From Akkermansiaceae bacterium (GTDB taxonomy: Bacteria > Verrucomicrobiota > Verrucomicrobiia > Verrucomicrobiales > Akkermansiaceae), in NCBI GenBank assembly GCA_021200315.1, contig JAJQGU010000030.1, forward strand, positions 44,212 to 108,211: DNA of 64,000 nucleotides, written 5' to 3'. Under the pieces are notes generated by a model. The model was not told where the DNA came from. It made no database searches and worked only from the letters and a program-made list of their open reading frames with translations. This document shows, piece by piece, positions 62,605 through 64,000 of this stretch (within the stretch, counting starts at the first letter, position 1; every line of letters begins with the position of its first letter). The translations under genes were made by a program, and so were the position numbers.

Positions 62605-63330
62605 ATGCACGAGCTTTTGGTGTTATGGATGGGCTGGGTTCAAAATTGGGGTTATGCGGGTATCATTCTGCTGATGGCCATGGAAAGCTCGATATTCCCC
62701 GTACCCAGTGAAATAGTGGTGCCGCCGGCGGCCATCATGGCTTCGCAGGCAGGGTCGTCCATGACGTATTGGGGGGTCATCCTGACCGGCACTCTGGGAT
62801 CTTGGCTCGGCTCGGCCGTCACCTACGGCGTGTCGCGTTGTGTAGGCCGCTTCATTGTGATGAAATATGGCAAGTTTTTTTTCATGCCGCCGCATAAGGT
62901 CGAAAAGGCCGAGACATTTATGGAAAAATACTCCGTGGGAGGCGTCTTTTTCGCACGCCTGCTGCCCGTCATCCGCCACTTGATCTCCATCCCCGCGGGC
63001 ATCATCCGCATGCCTTTCTGGCTCTTTTCAGGGGTGACGCTTTTCGGTTCCTTTGTGTGGTGCTGGGTGTTGACTTGGTTCGGCGATCGCATTGGCAGGA
63101 ACAACCCTGGTATTCTTGACTCTCCGGAGGCTCTCAAGGCTGCGGTCAAATCCGAAAGCTTCAGCATCATCTGCGGGGTTCTCGTGCTCGCCATCCTGTA
63201 TTTCACAATGTTGCGGCTCACCCAGCGAGGTGAGGACGGCAAGACGATCAGAAAAACATGTCCATGTTCGAAACTGTTCTTTTCTTTATCTCGGGTGATA
63301 AGTCACCTGAAACGAAAAAAAAATTCATAG
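62605..63330 (+). CDS. DedA-family membrane protein
   Basis: A 241-residue protein with about five helices. The family signatures are AMESSIFPVPSEIVVPPAA near the start and GGVFFARLLPVIRHLISIPAGIIRMP in the middle, the latter with the conserved Arg-x-x-P-x-x-R. DedA proteins act in envelope homeostasis, several as undecaprenyl-phosphate or phospholipid flippases (established for some members). The C-terminus is Lys/Ser-rich. The 3' end contains one of the two GGTGAyAAGTCAC repeats. Confidence 0.9.
   Translation: MHELLVLWMGWVQNWGYAGIILLMAMESSIFPVPSEIVVPPAAIMASQAGSSMTYWGVILTGTLGSWLGSAVTYGVSRCVGRFIVMKYGKFFFMPPHKVEKAETFMEKYSVGGVFFARLLPVIRHLISIPAGIIRMPFWLFSGVTLFGSFVWCWVLTWFGDRIGRNNPGILDSPEALKAAVKSESFSIICGVLVLAILYFTMLRLTQRGEDGKTIRKTCPCSKLFFSLSRVISHLKRKKNS
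63294..63306 (+). promoter_or_regulatory. Operator-like repeat, copy 1
   Basis: GGTGATAAGTCAC lies inside the end of the DedA gene. It differs by one base from copy 2 and has dyad symmetry around the central AA (GTGAT-AA-GTCAC). Confidence 0.4.
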
Positions 63331-63369
63331 AAACGCTCGATTGTGCCGAGACGCTTTAATTTGCCCACA

Positions 63370-63382
63370 GGTGACAAGTCAC
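63370..63382 (+). promoter_or_regulatory. Operator-like repeat, copy 2
   Basis: GGTGACAAGTCAC has the perfect dyad GTGAC-AA-GTCAC, 64 bp after copy 1 and just before a tiny ORF. It is a candidate operator for the phage-like HTH protein encoded downstream. Confidence 0.45.
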
Positions 63383-63385
63383 TTT

Positions 63386-63475
63386 ATGAAAACAGCTACT
63401 AAAACAAAAAACTTCCCGGACATGAAGCCGGAAACGGTTATCGAGCATGAGGTTGAGGGGATTGAGCTAGCGTGA
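63386..63475 (+). CDS. Possible 29-residue small protein
   Basis: ATG to TGA encoding a Lys/Thr-rich start and an acidic end (MKTATKTKNFPDM, EHEVEGIELA). It is too short for the track. It is placed immediately after operator copy 2 and has no obvious SD. It may be a leader peptide or chance. Confidence 0.25.
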   Translation: MKTATKTKNFPDMKPETVIEHEVEGIELA

Positions 63476-63597
63476 GCCTCCCCGCTAAATTACCTGCCAG
63501 ACGAACACCCCTACAGGTGGGTGGTGAATTTTCCCGTAAGCCCAAACCGTTTTGAGCCGGTTGACTGATCAAAAACACAAAAAAGAAAGGAACCCAA

Positions 63598-63929
63598 ATG
63601 ACGCAGCACATGGCTAAACTAGAAAAAGCCAGCGCGGAGCCCCGCGCCATCCTCCAAGCCATTTCCGAGCGGCATGGCTGGACAATCTCGCACACCGTCA
63701 ACGTGACGGCGGAGCGCATGGGCGTTTCCCGTAACGCCATGTGGGAGTGGAAGTGTGGGAATAGACCCCCCTTCCTCAAAACAAACTTGCGCTCTACTAT
63801 GCTCAATTTGCCCCGGGCACAGAGGTGCAGGTGCTTGAGGGAGAGCCGGAGTACCGCATGCATGCGCGGGCGGTCTTTCAGGCCGGTCTCAAGCCGAAGT
63901 TGGTAGCTGGCTGCAACGCCGAAGACTAA
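63598..63929 (+). pseudogene. Phage-like HTH protein, frameshifted at a C-run
   Basis: Preceded by AAGAAAGGA. The first 56 codons encode a Cro/CI-like helix-turn-helix (ILQAISERHGWTISHTVNV, MGVSRNAMWEWKCGN). After a run of six C at 63766-63771 the track frame turns into an Arg/Ser-rich tail, whereas another frame continues sensibly as PLPQNKLALYYAQFAPGTEV to a TAA at 63927-63929. One missing C restores the frame. It is therefore a mutated or mis-assembled repressor gene at the edge of a phage-like region. Confidence 0.65.
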
Positions 63930-63954
63930 GCAGGCAGCTAAGATTGGCAATCGT

Positions 63955-63984
63955 CTCCGCTCTCATCAGAGGGCGGAGATTTTT
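63955..63984 (+). terminator. Terminator after the HTH gene
   Basis: CTCCGC-TCT pairs with AGA-GG-GCGGAG around CATC (a small bulge) and is followed by ATTTTT. Confidence 0.6.
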
Positions 63985-64000
63985 AATAGTAATAGTTTTT

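Noticed and set aside
1-64000. CRISPR arrays and complete insertion sequences
   Set aside because: No regularly spaced direct repeats and no DDE transposase ORF were seen; the only recombinase is the Mpi-type serine enzyme.

Overview
The window reads as a chromosomal segment of a host-associated, Gram-negative member of the PVC group, most likely a gut Verrucomicrobiota (inference). The support is lipid A genes (lpxA, lpxB, an LpxL-type acyltransferase), an entericidin-type lipoprotein, a secreted sulfatase and a metzincin-like protease, small outer-membrane and lipoprotein genes with few orthodox Shine-Dalgarno sites, and an RHS core of the 'LGLVYYNY' type. No 16S rRNA is present, so the taxonomy is tentative. 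The DNA is fairly GC-rich with CGC/GGC/CTG-type codons, except in a few patches named below.

Layout. 1-3.5 kb: lipoprotein, GT2 glycosyltransferase, and rpsB-tsf on the minus strand. 3.6-4.9 kb: an RHS core remnant with an AT-richer small membrane protein gene. 4.9-8.9 kb: phosphate block (Pit transporter fused to a PhoU-like domain, PhoR-like histidine kinase, small membrane protein). 9-11 kb: tandem paralogues with a conserved C-x3-CP-x-R motif. 11.3-18.2 kb: SGNH hydrolase, entericidin, pheS-pheT-thiD, lpxA-gph. 18.5-23.6 kb: ribbon-helix-helix protein, zinc-ribbon membrane protein, DUF6941-like protein, thioredoxin-like protein, beta-barrel. 23.7-25.6 kb: tRNA-Phe and tRNA-Pro with a clear promoter, then an arylsulfatase. 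25.8-30.7 kb: TPR lipoprotein and nspC-speA-GNAT (polyamines). 30.8-34.5 kb: metzincin-like secreted protease and gap-pgk.

An accessory island fills about 34.6-40.6 kb. It holds a membrane glycosyltransferase with foreign codon usage and a Firmicutes-like ribosome binding site, preceded by a promoter-like segment bounded by a 14-bp inverted repeat. It also holds a merR/P1B-ATPase metal-efflux pair with a textbook MerR-type promoter and an Mpi-family serine invertase. From 40.9 to 46.4 kb core genes return (hemB, BASS transporter, L,D-transpeptidase, cca, Nudix, ilvE). 46.5-55.6 kb carries envelope genes: a transglutaminase-like/discoidin-like fusion, a thioredoxin-fold protein without CxxC, a D,D-carboxypeptidase, menB, and an LpxL-heptosyltransferase fusion.

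55.6-59.9 kb is a broken phage-type polyvalent protein: MuF-C-like, BECR-nuclease-like and ADP-ribosyltransferase-like modules joined by recurring SFSV linkers and interrupted by frameshifts. rplI, a lipoprotein gene, lpxB and a DedA gene follow. The window ends in phage-like DNA with a frameshifted HTH gene and two operator-like repeats.

Most promising for follow-up: the inverted-repeat-bounded promoter near an Mpi-type invertase, the polyvalent protein with a possible -1 slip site, the paired Cys-motif proteins, and the LpxL-GT9 and transglutaminase fusions. All family names come from motif recognition by eye; no database search was run.
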